A DNA stretch of 64,000 bases from Chelativorans sp. YIM 93263 (GCF_028767125.1 NZ_JAKCWP010000003.1:434001-498000), one strand, 5' to 3'. Shown: positions 35,821 through 45,078, numbered from the stretch's first letter. The notes: generated by a model from the letters alone, not told the origin. Made by a program: numbers and translations.

Positions 35821-37121
35821 GTCCGATGGCGGTCGGTGGCATTGGAATGGCCGTTCTGCTGGCGCTGCTCGTGCTGCGCGTGCCGGTGGCCTTTGCCATG
35901 TTCGCCGTCGGCTTCGCCGGCATCGCCATTCTCAACGGCCCCTCCTCGGCGATCAATCTCCTAGCCTCGGAGACATTCACCCTGGCCTCTTCGGCGGAGC
36001 TCGTCGTGGTGCCGCTTTTCATCCTGATGGGCAATGTGGCCTCCGCGACCGGCATGAGCAGCCGGCTCTACGATGCGGCCTATGCGATCATCGGCTCGAT
36101 CCGGGGCGGCCTCGCCTCTGCCACCATCATCGGCTGCGGCGGCTTTGCGGCGCTCTCCGGCTCCTCCGTGGCGTCCGCGCTCACGATGGGCAAGGTCTCG
36201 CTCGCCGAGATGAAGCGTTTCAACTACGATTCGCGTCTTTCCACCGGCTCGGTTACGGCGGGCGGTACGCTCGGCATCCTGATCCCGCCATCCACCGGTT
36301 TCGTGATCTACGCAATCCTGACCGAGCAATCGATCGGCCGGCTCTTTCTTGCGGGGGTTCTGCCGGGGCTTCTGCTGCTTACGCTTTTCATTTTCACGAT
36401 CACGCTTCTTTGCTGGTGGCGTCCCGCGCTCGGCCCCAGCGGCCCGAGCACCTCCGTGCCGGAAAAGGTGAAGGCCCTTGCCGGGGCGCTGCCCATCGTC
36501 GGCGTTATCCTCCTGACGATCGGCGGCATCTATGGCGGCCTCTTCTCGCCGGTGGAGGCGGCGGCGGTCGGTGCAGGGTTGATCATCCTGCTGGGCGCGA
36601 TCATTGGCCAGCTCTCCCTATCCGTCCTGTGGCAGGCGGCAAAGGACTCGGTCGTCACCACGGCCACCGTGATGCTGATCCTGACCGCCGCGCACCTGCT
36701 CAATCCGTTTCTGGCGCTCAGCCACATCCCGCAGGCGGTCGGCGCCTTTCTCGAGGGGCTGAATGCCTCCAACCTCACGGTCCTGGGGCTGATCCTGCTT
36801 TGCTATCTCGTGCTCGGATGCTTCATCGAAGGTTTTGCGATGCTCGTGCTGACGATGCCGATCTTCTTTCCCGTCGTCACGATGCTCGGCTTCGACCCGA
36901 TCTGGTTCGGCGTTCTGGTGGTGGTGACGCTCGAGATGGGGCTGATCTCCCCGCCCGTGGGCGTCAACGTCTTTATCGTGAAGTCGGTGGCACGAGACGT
37001 GCCCATGGGCAAGATTTTCGCAGGCGTGATGCCGTTCTGGATCGCCATGCTTGTGGCGCTGATCCTGCTGGTCGCGTTTCCACAGATCGCGCTGTTCCTG
37101 CCGAACACGATGATCAACTGA
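35817..37121 (+). CDS. TRAP transporter large membrane subunit (DctM)
   Basis: A 434-residue protein with about twelve membrane segments and the DctM signature segments (GGTLGILIPPSTGFVIYAI, MGLISPPVGVNVFIV). It is the sodium-coupled channel part of the TRAP system. It ends 29 nt before the dioxygenase gene. Confidence 0.92.
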   Translation: MSPMAVGGIGMAVLLALLVLRVPVAFAMFAVGFAGIAILNGPSSAINLLASETFTLASSAELVVVPLFILMGNVASATGMSSRLYDAAYAIIGSIRGGLASATIIGCGGFAALSGSSVASALTMGKVSLAEMKRFNYDSRLSTGSVTAGGTLGILIPPSTGFVIYAILTEQSIGRLFLAGVLPGLLLLTLFIFTITLLCWWRPALGPSGPSTSVPEKVKALAGALPIVGVILLTIGGIYGGLFSPVEAAAVGAGLIILLGAIIGQLSLSVLWQAAKDSVVTTATVMLILTAAHLLNPFLALSHIPQAVGAFLEGLNASNLTVLGLILLCYLVLGCFIEGFAMLVLTMPIFFPVVTMLGFDPIWFGVLVVVTLEMGLISPPVGVNVFIVKSVARDVPMGKIFAGVMPFWIAMLVALILLVAFPQIALFLPNTMIN

Positions 37122-37150
37122 GCGACCGAAAGGAATGAAGGAGAGTGGAT

Positions 37151-38119
37151 TTGACTGAACCGTGTTTCGATGTCGCTCATCTCGGCCATGTCGAGGTGCT
37201 CACCGACCGTTTTGAAGAAAGCCTCGATTTCTTTGTCAATGTCTACGGCTTGACCGAGAGCGGACGCGACGCCGACTCCGTCTATCTGCGCGCCTGGGAC
37301 GATTACGAGTTTCATTCGCTGAAACTCACTCGCTCGGAGACGACCGGCATGGGACATTGCGCCTACCGCACGTCATCAGAAACCGCGCTGCATCGCCGAG
37401 TTAAGGTGATTGAGGAGATGGGGCTCGGTATCGGCTGGACTGACGGCGATCTCGGCCACGGACCGTCCTACCGCTTCAAGAGCCCTGACGGACACGTTTT
37501 CGAACTCTACTGGGAAACCAAGAAATATGTCGCGCAGGAAGGCGAAAAGCCGGCGCTGAAGAACATCGCCCAGCGCTATCACGGCCGGGGCGTTGCGCCG
37601 CGCCGGCTCGACCATTTCAATCTGCTTGCCAGCGACGTGTCGAAGATCCGCGATTTTATGGTTCAAGCCCTGGGCAGCCGCGTCACCGAGATGATCCAGC
37701 TCGACAATGGGCGTATCGGCGGCTGCTGGTTCACCGTCAACAACAAGGGCTACGACATGGCCTGCACGGAGGACCATTCCGGCGCGCAGGGCCGCTTTCA
37801 CCACATCACCTACGCCGCCGATCACCGCGACGACATCCTGCGGGCGGCCGACATCTTTCTGGAAAACGGCGTCTTCATCGAAACCGGCCCGCATAAGCAC
37901 GCCATCCAGGGTACTTTCTTCCTATACGTCTACGAGCCCGCCGGGAACCGGGTCGAGGTCGCCAATGCCGGTGCGCGGTTGGTTCTTGATCCCGACTGGG
38001 AACCGATCGTCTGGACGGAGGCCGAGCGCAGACGAGGCCAGGCCTGGGGAATGAAGACGATTGAATCCTTCCACACACATGGAACGCCGCCGGTCAGTAC
38101 CTCGGCGGGAAAAGACTAG
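37151..38119 (+). CDS. VOC-fold (type I) extradiol ring-cleavage dioxygenase, catechol 2,3-dioxygenase-like
   Basis: A protein of about 322 residues with two vicinal oxygen chelate modules, the XylE-type layout. The three iron ligands are in place: His155 (RRLDHFNLL), His218 (GRFHHITYAAD) and Glu269 (GNRVEV); the KHAIQGTFF segment matches the second-sphere histidine region, and EPIVW the C-terminal part. It would cleave a catechol-type ring next to the two hydroxyls using Fe(II) and O2. The start is a TTG at 37151, seven bases after AAGGAG; a GTG at 37145 would have too short a spacing. It lies between TRAP genes and galB/galC/galD-like genes, so a carboxylated catechol such as gallate, 3-O-methylgallate or protocatechuate is the expected substrate; gallate is usually cleaved by unrelated LigAB-type enzymes. 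Confidence 0.85.
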   Translation: MTEPCFDVAHLGHVEVLTDRFEESLDFFVNVYGLTESGRDADSVYLRAWDDYEFHSLKLTRSETTGMGHCAYRTSSETALHRRVKVIEEMGLGIGWTDGDLGHGPSYRFKSPDGHVFELYWETKKYVAQEGEKPALKNIAQRYHGRGVAPRRLDHFNLLASDVSKIRDFMVQALGSRVTEMIQLDNGRIGGCWFTVNNKGYDMACTEDHSGAQGRFHHITYAADHRDDILRAADIFLENGVFIETGPHKHAIQGTFFLYVYEPAGNRVEVANAGARLVLDPDWEPIVWTEAERRRGQAWGMKTIESFHTHGTPPVSTSAGKD

Positions 38120-38129
38120 GAGTTAATGC

Positions 38130-38858
38130 ATGAGTAAGACCGCATTGGTTGTAAGCGCGCATTCGGCCGATTTCGTTTGGCGTTGCGGCGGGGCGATCGC
38201 GCTGCACCAGAAGAAGGGCTATGACGTCACCATCGTCTGCCTCTCCTACGGCGAGCGCGGCGAGAGCGCCAAGCTCTGGAAGCAGGAAGGCATGACGCTC
38301 GACAAGGTCAAGGCCGCCCGCCGCAAGGAAGCGGAAAACGCGGCCGCAGCCCTCAACGCCCACGACATACAGTTCTTCGATCTCGGTGACTATCCGCTGG
38401 AGATGGACCGCGCGGCGAAGGACCGACTGGTCGACGTCATCCGCAAGGTGCAGCCTGATTTCATGCTCTCGCACTCGCTGGACGACCCCTACAACACCGA
38501 TCATCCCTATGCCACGAAGATGGCGCTGGAGTGCCGCATGATCGCACAGGCCTGGGGGCACAATCCCGGCGAAAAGGTGCTCGGCGCGCCCCAGCTTTAC
38601 CTGTTCGAGCCTCATCAGACGGAGCAGTGCGGCTGGAAGCCGGACACAATCCTCGACATCACCGATGTCTGGGCCGAGAAGCGCGCGGCCATCGAGTGCA
38701 TGGAAGGCCAGCAGCACCTCTGGGACTATTACACCAATGTGGCAGAGAACCGCGCTAACCAGTTCCGCCGCAATTCCGGCGGGCAGGCAGGCGGACGGTC
38801 GGCCAAGCATGCCGAGGGCTTCCAATCGATCTTTCCCAAAACCGTGGATGAGCTGTGA
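38130..38858 (+). CDS. galB: PIG-L family hydratase, GalB-like (4-oxalomesaconate hydratase)
   Basis: A 242-residue PIG-L/LmbE fold protein. The family zinc motif is altered at the start ([15 protein letters not shown] in place of AHPDD), which agrees with the GalB branch acting on gallate-pathway intermediates and not with deacetylases. GalB adds water to 4-oxalomesaconate to give 4-carboxy-4-hydroxy-2-oxoadipate. The neighbours downstream are aldolase- and tautomerase-like genes of the same pathway. The start follows AGGAG. A deacetylase role is the alternative. Confidence 0.8.
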   Translation: MSKTALVVSAHSADFVWRCGGAIALHQKKGYDVTIVCLSYGERGESAKLWKQEGMTLDKVKAARRKEAENAAAALNAHDIQFFDLGDYPLEMDRAAKDRLVDVIRKVQPDFMLSHSLDDPYNTDHPYATKMALECRMIAQAWGHNPGEKVLGAPQLYLFEPHQTEQCGWKPDTILDITDVWAEKRAAIECMEGQQHLWDYYTNVAENRANQFRRNSGGQAGGRSAKHAEGFQSIFPKTVDEL

Positions 38859-39529
38859 TGAGTGTTGTTGTTCAGAATATCGAGCGCGCCGATCCGGAGG
38901 TGATCACCGGACTGGCCGAATGCGGGGTGGCCACTGTGCACGAGGCGCAAGGCCGCAAGGGCCTGCTCGCCTCCCATATGCGGCCGATCTATTCCGGCGC
39001 GCAGATCTCCGGCTCGGCCCTCACCATCTCCGCCCCGCCCGGCGACAACTGGATGCTGCATGTGGCCATCGAACAATTGAAGGAAGGTGACGTGCTGGTG
39101 CTGGCGCCCACCAGCCCTTGCGAAGACGGCTATTTCGGCGACCTGCTGGCCACGTCGGCCATGGTGCGCGGGTGCCGGGGATTGGTGATCGATGCCGGCG
39201 TGCGGGACGTGCGCGATCTCACGAAAATGGAGTTTCCCGTCTGGTCAAAGGCGATCTTCGCCCAGGGCACGGTCAAAGAGACGCCCGGCTCGGTCAATGT
39301 GCCTGTGGTCTGCGCGGGCGCGCATATCAATCCGGGCGACGTGATCGTGGCCGATGATGACGGCGTGTGCGTTGTGCGCCGGGAGGAGACCGAAAGCGTG
39401 CTCGCGGCCGCGCGCAAGCGCATGGCCAATGAGGAAGAAAAACGCCAGCGCCTCGCGGCAGGCGAACTCGGCCTCGACATCTACAAGATGCGCGAGCGGC
39501 TGAAGGAAAAGGGACTGAAATATGTCTGA
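38858..39529 (+). CDS. galC: RraA-fold aldolase, LigK/GalC-like (4-carboxy-4-hydroxy-2-oxoadipate aldolase)
   Basis: A 223-residue RraA-like protein. In the aldolase branch the metal and substrate site lies around [14 protein letters not shown]-type segments, seen here as [16 protein letters not shown], plus [12 protein letters not shown]. It cleaves 4-carboxy-4-hydroxy-2-oxoadipate to pyruvate and oxaloacetate. The ATG at 38858 overlaps the galB stop (TGATG); a GTG one codon earlier is possible. It overlaps the next gene by 8 bases. Confidence 0.85.
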   Translation: MSVVVQNIERADPEVITGLAECGVATVHEAQGRKGLLASHMRPIYSGAQISGSALTISAPPGDNWMLHVAIEQLKEGDVLVLAPTSPCEDGYFGDLLATSAMVRGCRGLVIDAGVRDVRDLTKMEFPVWSKAIFAQGTVKETPGSVNVPVVCAGAHINPGDVIVADDDGVCVVRREETESVLAAARKRMANEEEKRQRLAAGELGLDIYKMRERLKEKGLKYV

Positions 39530-40574
39530 CGGCATCCGGGCCATGTGGATGCGCGGCGGCACGTCCAAGGGAGGCTACTTCCTCGCCTCGGACCTGCCGC
39601 AGGATACCGCGGAACGCGACCGGCTTCTTCTGCGCATCATGGGCTCACCCGACCCGCGCCAGATCGACGGTCTCGGCGGGGCCGACCCGCTGACCTCGAA
39701 GGTCGCGGTGGTGAAGCCTTCCGAACAGGAGGGCGTCGACGTCGATTACCTGTTTCTCCAGGTCTTCGTCGATCAGGCGATCGTCACGGACGCGCAGAAT
39801 TGCGGCAACATCCTTGCCGGTGTCGGCCCGTTCGCCATCGAGCGCGGGCTTGTCCCGGCGCAGGATGGAACGACCGATGTGCGTATCTTCATGGAGAACA
39901 CGGGCCAGACCGCCGTGGCGACGATCCAGACGCCCGGCGGCACGGTGACTTATGAGGGCGAGGCGCGCATCGATGGCGTTCCCGGCACGGCGGCGCCCAT
40001 CCCGATTGCGTTCGAGGATACGGCCGGCTCCTCCTGCGGGGCGCTTTTGCCCACCGGGAACGCCGTCGACCGGATCGATGGTGTCGACCTCACCATGATC
40101 GACAACGGCATGCCCTGCGTGGTCATGCGTGCCGCCGATCTCGGCATCAGCGGCTATGAGGACCGGGCCGAGCTGGAGGCAAACGAGGACTTGCGGCGGA
40201 AGCTGGAGGCCATCCGACTGAAGGCCGGGCCGATGATGAATTTGGGCGATGTGGCGGAAAAATCCGTGCCCAAGATGACGATGGTCGCCCCGCCGCGCCA
40301 TGGCGGCGCCATCACCACGCGCACCTTCATTCCGCATCGCTGCCACGCTTCCATCGGCGTTTTAGGCGCGGTCAGTGTGGCCACCGCTTGCCTGCTGCCG
40401 GAAGGCCCGGCTGCCGACATGGCCGAGACGGGCGAAGGTGCGGAGCGCACGCTTTCCATCGAGCATCCAACCGGAGAGATGACCGTGGTGGCAAAGCTGG
40501 ACGCCGAGGGCGGCGTGCAGCGTACCGCGATCCTGAGAACGGCACGCAAACTTTTCGACGGCCAGGTGTTCTGA
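39522..40574 (+). CDS. galD: PrpF-family isomerase, GalD-like (4-oxalomesaconate tautomerase)
   Basis: A 350-residue PrpF-family protein. The N-terminal [11 protein letters not shown] and the [16 protein letters not shown] segment are typical of the family, and gene context favours the GalD branch, which converts the enol and keto forms of 4-oxalomesaconate. A cysteine motif NCGNIL near residue 92 is a conserved catalytic position. It overlaps galC and is followed directly by the oxidoreductase gene, stop to start with no gap. Confidence 0.85.
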   Translation: MSDGIRAMWMRGGTSKGGYFLASDLPQDTAERDRLLLRIMGSPDPRQIDGLGGADPLTSKVAVVKPSEQEGVDVDYLFLQVFVDQAIVTDAQNCGNILAGVGPFAIERGLVPAQDGTTDVRIFMENTGQTAVATIQTPGGTVTYEGEARIDGVPGTAAPIPIAFEDTAGSSCGALLPTGNAVDRIDGVDLTMIDNGMPCVVMRAADLGISGYEDRAELEANEDLRRKLEAIRLKAGPMMNLGDVAEKSVPKMTMVAPPRHGGAITTRTFIPHRCHASIGVLGAVSVATACLLPEGPAADMAETGEGAERTLSIEHPTGEMTVVAKLDAEGGVQRTAILRTARKLFDGQVF

Positions 40575-41486
40575 ATGACTCACGGCATGAGCATCGCCTT
40601 CATCGGGTTCGGCGAAGCGGCAAGGGCGTTTCAGGAAAGCCTTGCCGCAGAGGAGCCGGAGCTACGCTTTTCAGCCTACGACATTCTTCTCGATGCGCCG
40701 GGCTCGGCCGGAGAGATGCGCGCGGCTATGAAAGAACGCGGTATCGAGATTTGCGATGCACCTGCGGGTCTGTCTACCGCCGATTGGGTCATCAGTGCCG
40801 TCACTGCCGATCAGAGCGGCAATGCGATCGATGCGCTAAGCCCGCACCTCAAGCCCGGACAACTCGTCATCGACATCAACTCGGTCTCGCCGCAACAAAA
40901 GCGCGCCAACGCCGCGCTCGTCGAGCAAAAGGGTGCGGGCTATCTTGACATGGCGGTGATGGCCCCCGTTCATCCGCGCAAGCACCGCACGCCGGTGCTG
41001 ATCGCCGGGGCTTCGGCGGAGGCTCTTCGCGCTCGACTCGATGCGCTCGGCTTCGACTACGCGGTTGCGGGCGAGTCGCCTGGTAAAGCGACGGCTATCA
41101 AGATGGTGCGCTCGCTTTTCGTGAAAGGGCTGGAGGCGATTACGGTCGAAACGCTTCTGGCGGCGGAGGCCTCGGACTGTTTCGACGCGGTGTATCAATC
41201 GCTATCCCGCGATTTTTCCGGTCTCGGCTGGCCGGACTTCGCCGCCTACGAATTCGAACGGAGTTTGCGCCACGGACGCCGGCGCGCCGCGGAAATGCGT
41301 GAAAGCGCTGCAACGGTGGAAGAGCTGGGGCTCAACGGAGCGCTCGCGACGGAGATTGCCGAGGTGCAGGAGCGGATAGGCCGAACTCAAGCCCCGGCGC
41401 CCGAAGCCGAGGCGCTTCGCGACGGCATTCGCGAAGTGTTGCGCGGCCGATTGGAGCAGGAAACCGGACAGGAGCAGAAAAAGTGA
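40575..41486 (+). CDS. 6PGDH-like NAD(P)-dependent oxidoreductase with DUF1932
   Basis: A 303-residue protein with an N-terminal Rossmann domain (IAFIGFGEAARAFQ) of the 6-phosphogluconate/3-hydroxyisobutyrate dehydrogenase type, the segment KPGQLVIDINSVSPQ, and a C-terminal helical DUF1932-like domain with KATAIKMVRSLFVKG. The lysine in the KMVRS segment is the usual catalytic site of the superfamily. It has no fixed place in the known gallate route and may reduce or oxidise a side intermediate, or act on an additional substrate. Its stop overlaps the GTG start of the second O-demethylase. Confidence 0.8.
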   Translation: MTHGMSIAFIGFGEAARAFQESLAAEEPELRFSAYDILLDAPGSAGEMRAAMKERGIEICDAPAGLSTADWVISAVTADQSGNAIDALSPHLKPGQLVIDINSVSPQQKRANAALVEQKGAGYLDMAVMAPVHPRKHRTPVLIAGASAEALRARLDALGFDYAVAGESPGKATAIKMVRSLFVKGLEAITVETLLAAEASDCFDAVYQSLSRDFSGLGWPDFAAYEFERSLRHGRRRAAEMRESAATVEELGLNGALATEIAEVQERIGRTQAPAPEAEALRDGIREVLRGRLEQETGQEQKK

Positions 41487-42856
41487 GCTACAGGTCTCTG
41501 GAGGAAAAGCTGCAGGCGGTCGGCAACCCCGCCACCATGATGCAGAATTCGCCGATTGGCCGCTACGTCTATCCGATTCCGGCCGAGTTCACGAGCTGGA
41601 TCGCGGAACAGCGTGCCTGGCGCGAGACGGCCGTGCTTTTCGACCAGTCCTTCCACATGACCGATCTCTACGTGAAAGGGCCGGACACAATCCGGCTCCT
41701 CTCCGACCTCGGCGTCAACAGTTTTGCGAACTTCGGAAAGAACAAAGCCAAGCAGTTCGTCTGCTGCAACTATGACGGCTATGTCATCGGCGATGTGATC
41801 TGCTTCGGCCTGGAAGACGACATGGTCAACCTCGTCGGCCGCCCGCCGGTGCCCAACTGGGTTCAGTTTCACGCCGAGACGGGCGATTACGACGTAAGAG
41901 TGGAGCGCGACGAGCGCAGCGCTGACAAACCGGACAAGCCCCGCAAGATCTACCGCTACGAGGTGCAGGGGCCGAACGCCATGGAGATCCTGGAAAAGGT
42001 GAACGAGGGCGGGCCGCTCACCACCAAGTTCTTCAATATGGGCGAGATCACGATTGCCGGCTGCAAGGCGCGAACGCTGGCTCATGGTATGGGCGGTGCG
42101 CCGGGGCTGGAGTTGTGGGGGCCGTTCGAGGACGGGCAGAAGGTGAAGGCCGCGCTCCTGGAAGTCGGCGAGGAATTCGGCATCAAGCAGGCTGGCGGCC
42201 GCGCCTACTCTACAGTGGCCATGGAGTCCGGCTGGATCCCCTCCCCGCTGCCGGCCATCTACACCGGCGAGAAGATGAAGCCTTACCGCGAATGGCTCTC
42301 CGGCAACGGTTTCGAGGCGGTGTCGTCCATCGGCGGCAGCTTCCAATCGGACAATGTCGAGGACTATTACCTCAAGCCCTGGGATCTGGACTATGGTCGC
42401 GTGGTCCGCTTCGACCACGACTTCATCGGCCGCGAGGCGCTGGAGAAAATGGCCGACCAGCCGCATCGCAAGAAGGTGACCCTCGTGTGGGACAAGGAGG
42501 ATGTGCTGAAGGTCTTCGCCGGGTTGATGGAAGATGGCGAGATGCCGAAGCTGATGGAAATGCCCGCCGCGCACTACGCCGCGCATCCTTACGACAAGGT
42601 CGTCAAGGATGGCCGGACTGTCGGTATTTCGACCTACCCCGTCTATACGGCCAATGAGCGCGCGTGGATTTCGCTGGCAATGGTGGAGGAAGGGCTTTCC
42701 GAGCCGGGCAATGACTTGACGGTCGTCTGGGGCGAGGCGAATGGCGGCACCGCCAAGCCGATGGTCGAACGCCACCGCCAGACCGAAATCGGAGCCGAGG
42801 TTCATCCCTGGCCGATCCACGAGGCTTCGCGGAAGTATCATCGCAGCCAGAAATAG
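41483..42856 (+). CDS. ligM: LigM-type tetrahydrofolate-dependent aromatic O-demethylase (2)
   Basis: A 457-residue paralog of the product at 32631, with the same family blocks (ESGWIPSPLPAIYTGEKMK, YGRVVRFDHDFIGREAL, AYSTVAMESGW). It starts at a GTG that overlaps the previous stop as GTGA, so it is translated with the ring-cleavage operon. The two copies differ in many substrate-side positions and probably divide syringate/vanillate and 3-O-methylgallate demethylation, as LigM and DesA do in Sphingobium SYK-6. No methylene-tetrahydrofolate reductase or other folate gene lies in this window, so methyl-group disposal must be encoded elsewhere. Confidence 0.85.
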   Translation: MSYRSLEEKLQAVGNPATMMQNSPIGRYVYPIPAEFTSWIAEQRAWRETAVLFDQSFHMTDLYVKGPDTIRLLSDLGVNSFANFGKNKAKQFVCCNYDGYVIGDVICFGLEDDMVNLVGRPPVPNWVQFHAETGDYDVRVERDERSADKPDKPRKIYRYEVQGPNAMEILEKVNEGGPLTTKFFNMGEITIAGCKARTLAHGMGGAPGLELWGPFEDGQKVKAALLEVGEEFGIKQAGGRAYSTVAMESGWIPSPLPAIYTGEKMKPYREWLSGNGFEAVSSIGGSFQSDNVEDYYLKPWDLDYGRVVRFDHDFIGREALEKMADQPHRKKVTLVWDKEDVLKVFAGLMEDGEMPKLMEMPAAHYAAHPYDKVVKDGRTVGISTYPVYTANERAWISLAMVEEGLSEPGNDLTVVWGEANGGTAKPMVERHRQTEIGAEVHPWPIHEASRKYHRSQK

Positions 42857-42908
42857 GGTTGGCCTCCGCCCGCACTTTCAACATGATGCGCGGCATCGGC
42901 CTCGGCGC

Positions 42909-42927
42909 GGGGAAACACGGTTTCCCC
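42909..42927 (+). terminator. Hairpin between the second O-demethylase and the LysR gene
   Basis: GGGGAAAC (42909-42916), ACG, GTTTCCCC (42920-42927), a perfect 8-bp stem, 27 nt before the LysR start. It may end the catabolic transcript or act in the LysR leader. Confidence 0.55.
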
Positions 42928-42953
42928 TGCCCGGGCCGCCTCGAGGGGCCATC

Positions 42954-44162
42954 ATGAAGCAATATCCGAACCTGCGCCATGTGCGGCTGTTCTGCCAATG
43001 CTTGCAGTCCGGCTCGGTTTCGCGCGCGGCTGATCTGGTCGGCATCTCCCAGCCCGCCGCCTCACAGGCGTTGGCGCGGCTTGAGGCCATTTTCGACGCC
43101 ACGCTGATCGACCCGCAACACAGCACGCCCGTTGCCACGGAAGAAGGGCGCATCGTGCTTACGCGCGCACAACGGGCGCTGGAATTGATCAGGACCGGCT
43201 GTGCGCGGCTGCGAGGCCCGACAAACGAGCGCAACGACAGCTCCGTCGAAGGTCGGCTGACCATATCGCATCTGCGCGCGCTTTCGGCCTTTGCCGAAGG
43301 CGGAAGCTTCAGTGCGGCCGCGCGCATCCTCGAGCAATCCGAACCTGCGGTTCACCGCACCGCGCGGGATGCGGAACTGACGCTGGAAACCGCGCTCCTC
43401 GAGGGCTCCGGGCGGGCAATCCGGCTTTCGAGCGCCGGCACATCCGCGGCGCGCTGGTCGCGCCTGGCGCTGAACGAACTGGAGAACGCCGCCGCCGAGC
43501 TGCGCGAGTTGCGCGGCCGCTATGAGGGTCATGTCTCGGTCGGAACCCTCCCGCTGGTACGGACCAGCATCATACCGGAAGTAATCGCCAGGATTAGCGC
43601 CCGCCATCCGCTGGCCAGCTTCGCCGTCGCGGAGGGCCGCTACGATGACCTGCGGCGCGATCTCGAGATGGGCCGCATCGAAATTCTGGTCGGTGCGCTG
43701 CGCACCACGCTCAGATCGAACATGCTGGTTCAGGAAAAACTCTTTACCTACCAGCTGTCAGTGGTCGCTCGGGCCGATCATCCCCTTGCCGCGAAGAAGG
43801 CCCTTACGGCGGCCGGTCTGGCGGAGTATCCTTGGGTGGTCGCGCGCCAGGGCACACCGTCGCGCGAGACCTTCGATGCATTGACCGCGCGGTTTCCGCC
43901 GGGCAGGCCGGCCCATCGCGCCGTCGAGACCGGGTCACTGGTCGCCGTCCGCGGCATCCTGATGAAATCCGACCATCTGGCCCTCTTATCCCAGCATCAG
44001 ATCGAATACGAAATGCGCGCCGGATTCTTGGCGCCGCTCGATTTCGACCTTCCCAGTCCCGAACACTCGATCGGCATGACCACGCGCCGGCAGTGGAAAC
44101 CGACCGCGCTTCAGAGTGAGTTCATCGAAACACTGCGGGAAATACGGCCGGAGGGTGATTAA
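42954..44162 (+). CDS. LysR-family regulator with two N-terminal HTH domains
   Basis: A 402-residue protein, about 100 residues longer than ordinary LysR regulators. The first winged helix is at about 5-65 (LCQ-type opening then SGSVSRAADLVGISQPAASQ). A second LysR-like helix-turn-helix follows at about 100-160 (SHLRALSAFAEGGSFSAAAR, EQSEPAVHRTARDAELTLE). The C-terminal substrate-binding domain runs from about 175. The start at 42954 has GAGGGG upstream; the longer frame is out of context. It follows the aromatic operon on the same strand and is the obvious regulator of the TRAP/ring-cleavage genes. The repeated HTH may reflect a fusion or duplication. Confidence 0.85.
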   Translation: MKQYPNLRHVRLFCQCLQSGSVSRAADLVGISQPAASQALARLEAIFDATLIDPQHSTPVATEEGRIVLTRAQRALELIRTGCARLRGPTNERNDSSVEGRLTISHLRALSAFAEGGSFSAAARILEQSEPAVHRTARDAELTLETALLEGSGRAIRLSSAGTSAARWSRLALNELENAAAELRELRGRYEGHVSVGTLPLVRTSIIPEVIARISARHPLASFAVAEGRYDDLRRDLEMGRIEILVGALRTTLRSNMLVQEKLFTYQLSVVARADHPLAAKKALTAAGLAEYPWVVARQGTPSRETFDALTARFPPGRPAHRAVETGSLVAVRGILMKSDHLALLSQHQIEYEMRAGFLAPLDFDLPSPEHSIGMTTRRQWKPTALQSEFIETLREIRPEGD

Positions 44163-44417
44163 AGCCCGCTATTCCAACTCCCTGATTACGCCGCCTACCA
44201 TTTTTGCGGGTCCAAGCTTCGTCACGATCGGCGGATTTAGCGGAATCCGGTTGTCATTGTGCTTTTGGATCGCGGGTCAATGCCACCAATTTCGTTGTCA
44301 CGCATTTCCACTATGTGCTGATCAGCGGAATGGGTTTTCGTTGTTCGCGGCCTTCGTGCCGCTCTGTTGTTCGTTGCAACCCTGTGATTGCCTGGAGCCG
44401 GCTGTGCGGAGGATGAA
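44163..44417. other. Intergenic stretch, no gene seen
   Basis: About 255 bp between the LysR gene and the exoD-like gene. Short frames here lack ribosome sites and recognisable products. No clear hairpin or promoter pair was found. Confidence 0.5.
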
Positions 44418-45011
44418 GTGCTAGAGCAAGAACAACCGACTAATCTGGAAAAGGTGCTCGATAAGGCGACGCAAGCCGGTGACGGAAACAAGGAGATTTC
44501 CGTATCCCAGATTATGAGTGCCGTGGGACGGCGCTCATTCGGACCCCTCATACTCGTCATTTCGCTTATCGGTCTCACGCCGCTCGGCGGGGTTCCGGGT
44601 GTTCCCACCATGCTGGCGGTCGTGGTGTTCCTGATCGCCGTTCAGCTCGTGGTCGGCCTGGAGCATTTCTGGCTGCCGCGCTTTTTGCTGAATCGTACTT
44701 TGAACAGAGATCGGTTTCGCACAGCCATCAGCTATATGAGACCCGTCGCCAAGGTCATCGACCGGGTGTTGCGGGAAAGGCTGATATGGATTTTTCAACC
44801 CATCTTCGTACGCCTCGCCGCCGCGATGTGCATCCTCGTCACCCTCACCGTGCCACCGCTTGAGCTGATCCCCTTTGCAGGCACAATACCTTGGGTGGCC
44901 ATTGGCATTTTTGCGCTCGCGCTGATCGCCCGCGACGGCCTCCTGGCCCTTGTCGCCCTCGCATTCGCGCTCGGATCCGCTTATGTCGTGATAAGCGTTT
45001 TGTTCGTCTAA
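44418..45011 (+). CDS. ExoD-family membrane protein
   Basis: A 197-residue membrane protein of the exopolysaccharide synthesis ExoD family (PF06055). It has an N-terminal cytoplasmic part, then SFGPLILVISLIGLTPLGG and four or five hydrophobic segments, with PPLELIPFAGTIPW near the end, as expected for the family. ExoD proteins were linked to exopolysaccharide production and alkali tolerance in rhizobia, but their biochemical role is unclear. I chose the GTG at 44418, six bases after GGAGG; a TTG at 44388 is possible. It is a single gene, convergent with the sugar importer. Confidence 0.85.
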   Translation: MLEQEQPTNLEKVLDKATQAGDGNKEISVSQIMSAVGRRSFGPLILVISLIGLTPLGGVPGVPTMLAVVVFLIAVQLVVGLEHFWLPRFLLNRTLNRDRFRTAISYMRPVAKVIDRVLRERLIWIFQPIFVRLAAAMCILVTLTVPPLELIPFAGTIPWVAIGIFALALIARDGLLALVALAFALGSAYVVISVLFV

Positions 45012-45037
45012 AGGGCTACGCCGTTGCTGGCGTTCAC

Positions 45038-45064
45038 CGGCCCGGCCGCAAGGCGACCGGGCCG
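45038..45064. terminator. Bidirectional hairpin between exoD-like and sugar-binding protein genes
   Basis: CGGCCCGG (45038-45045), 11-nt loop, CCGGGCCG (45057-45064), a perfect 8-bp stem in the gap of two convergent genes, so it can serve both. Confidence 0.65.
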
Positions 45065-45078
45065 ATAATTGTCGCTGA

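Noticed and set aside
44116-44424. Short frames after the LysR gene
   Set aside because: One begins inside the LysR gene, none has a ribosome site, and the products match nothing I know.
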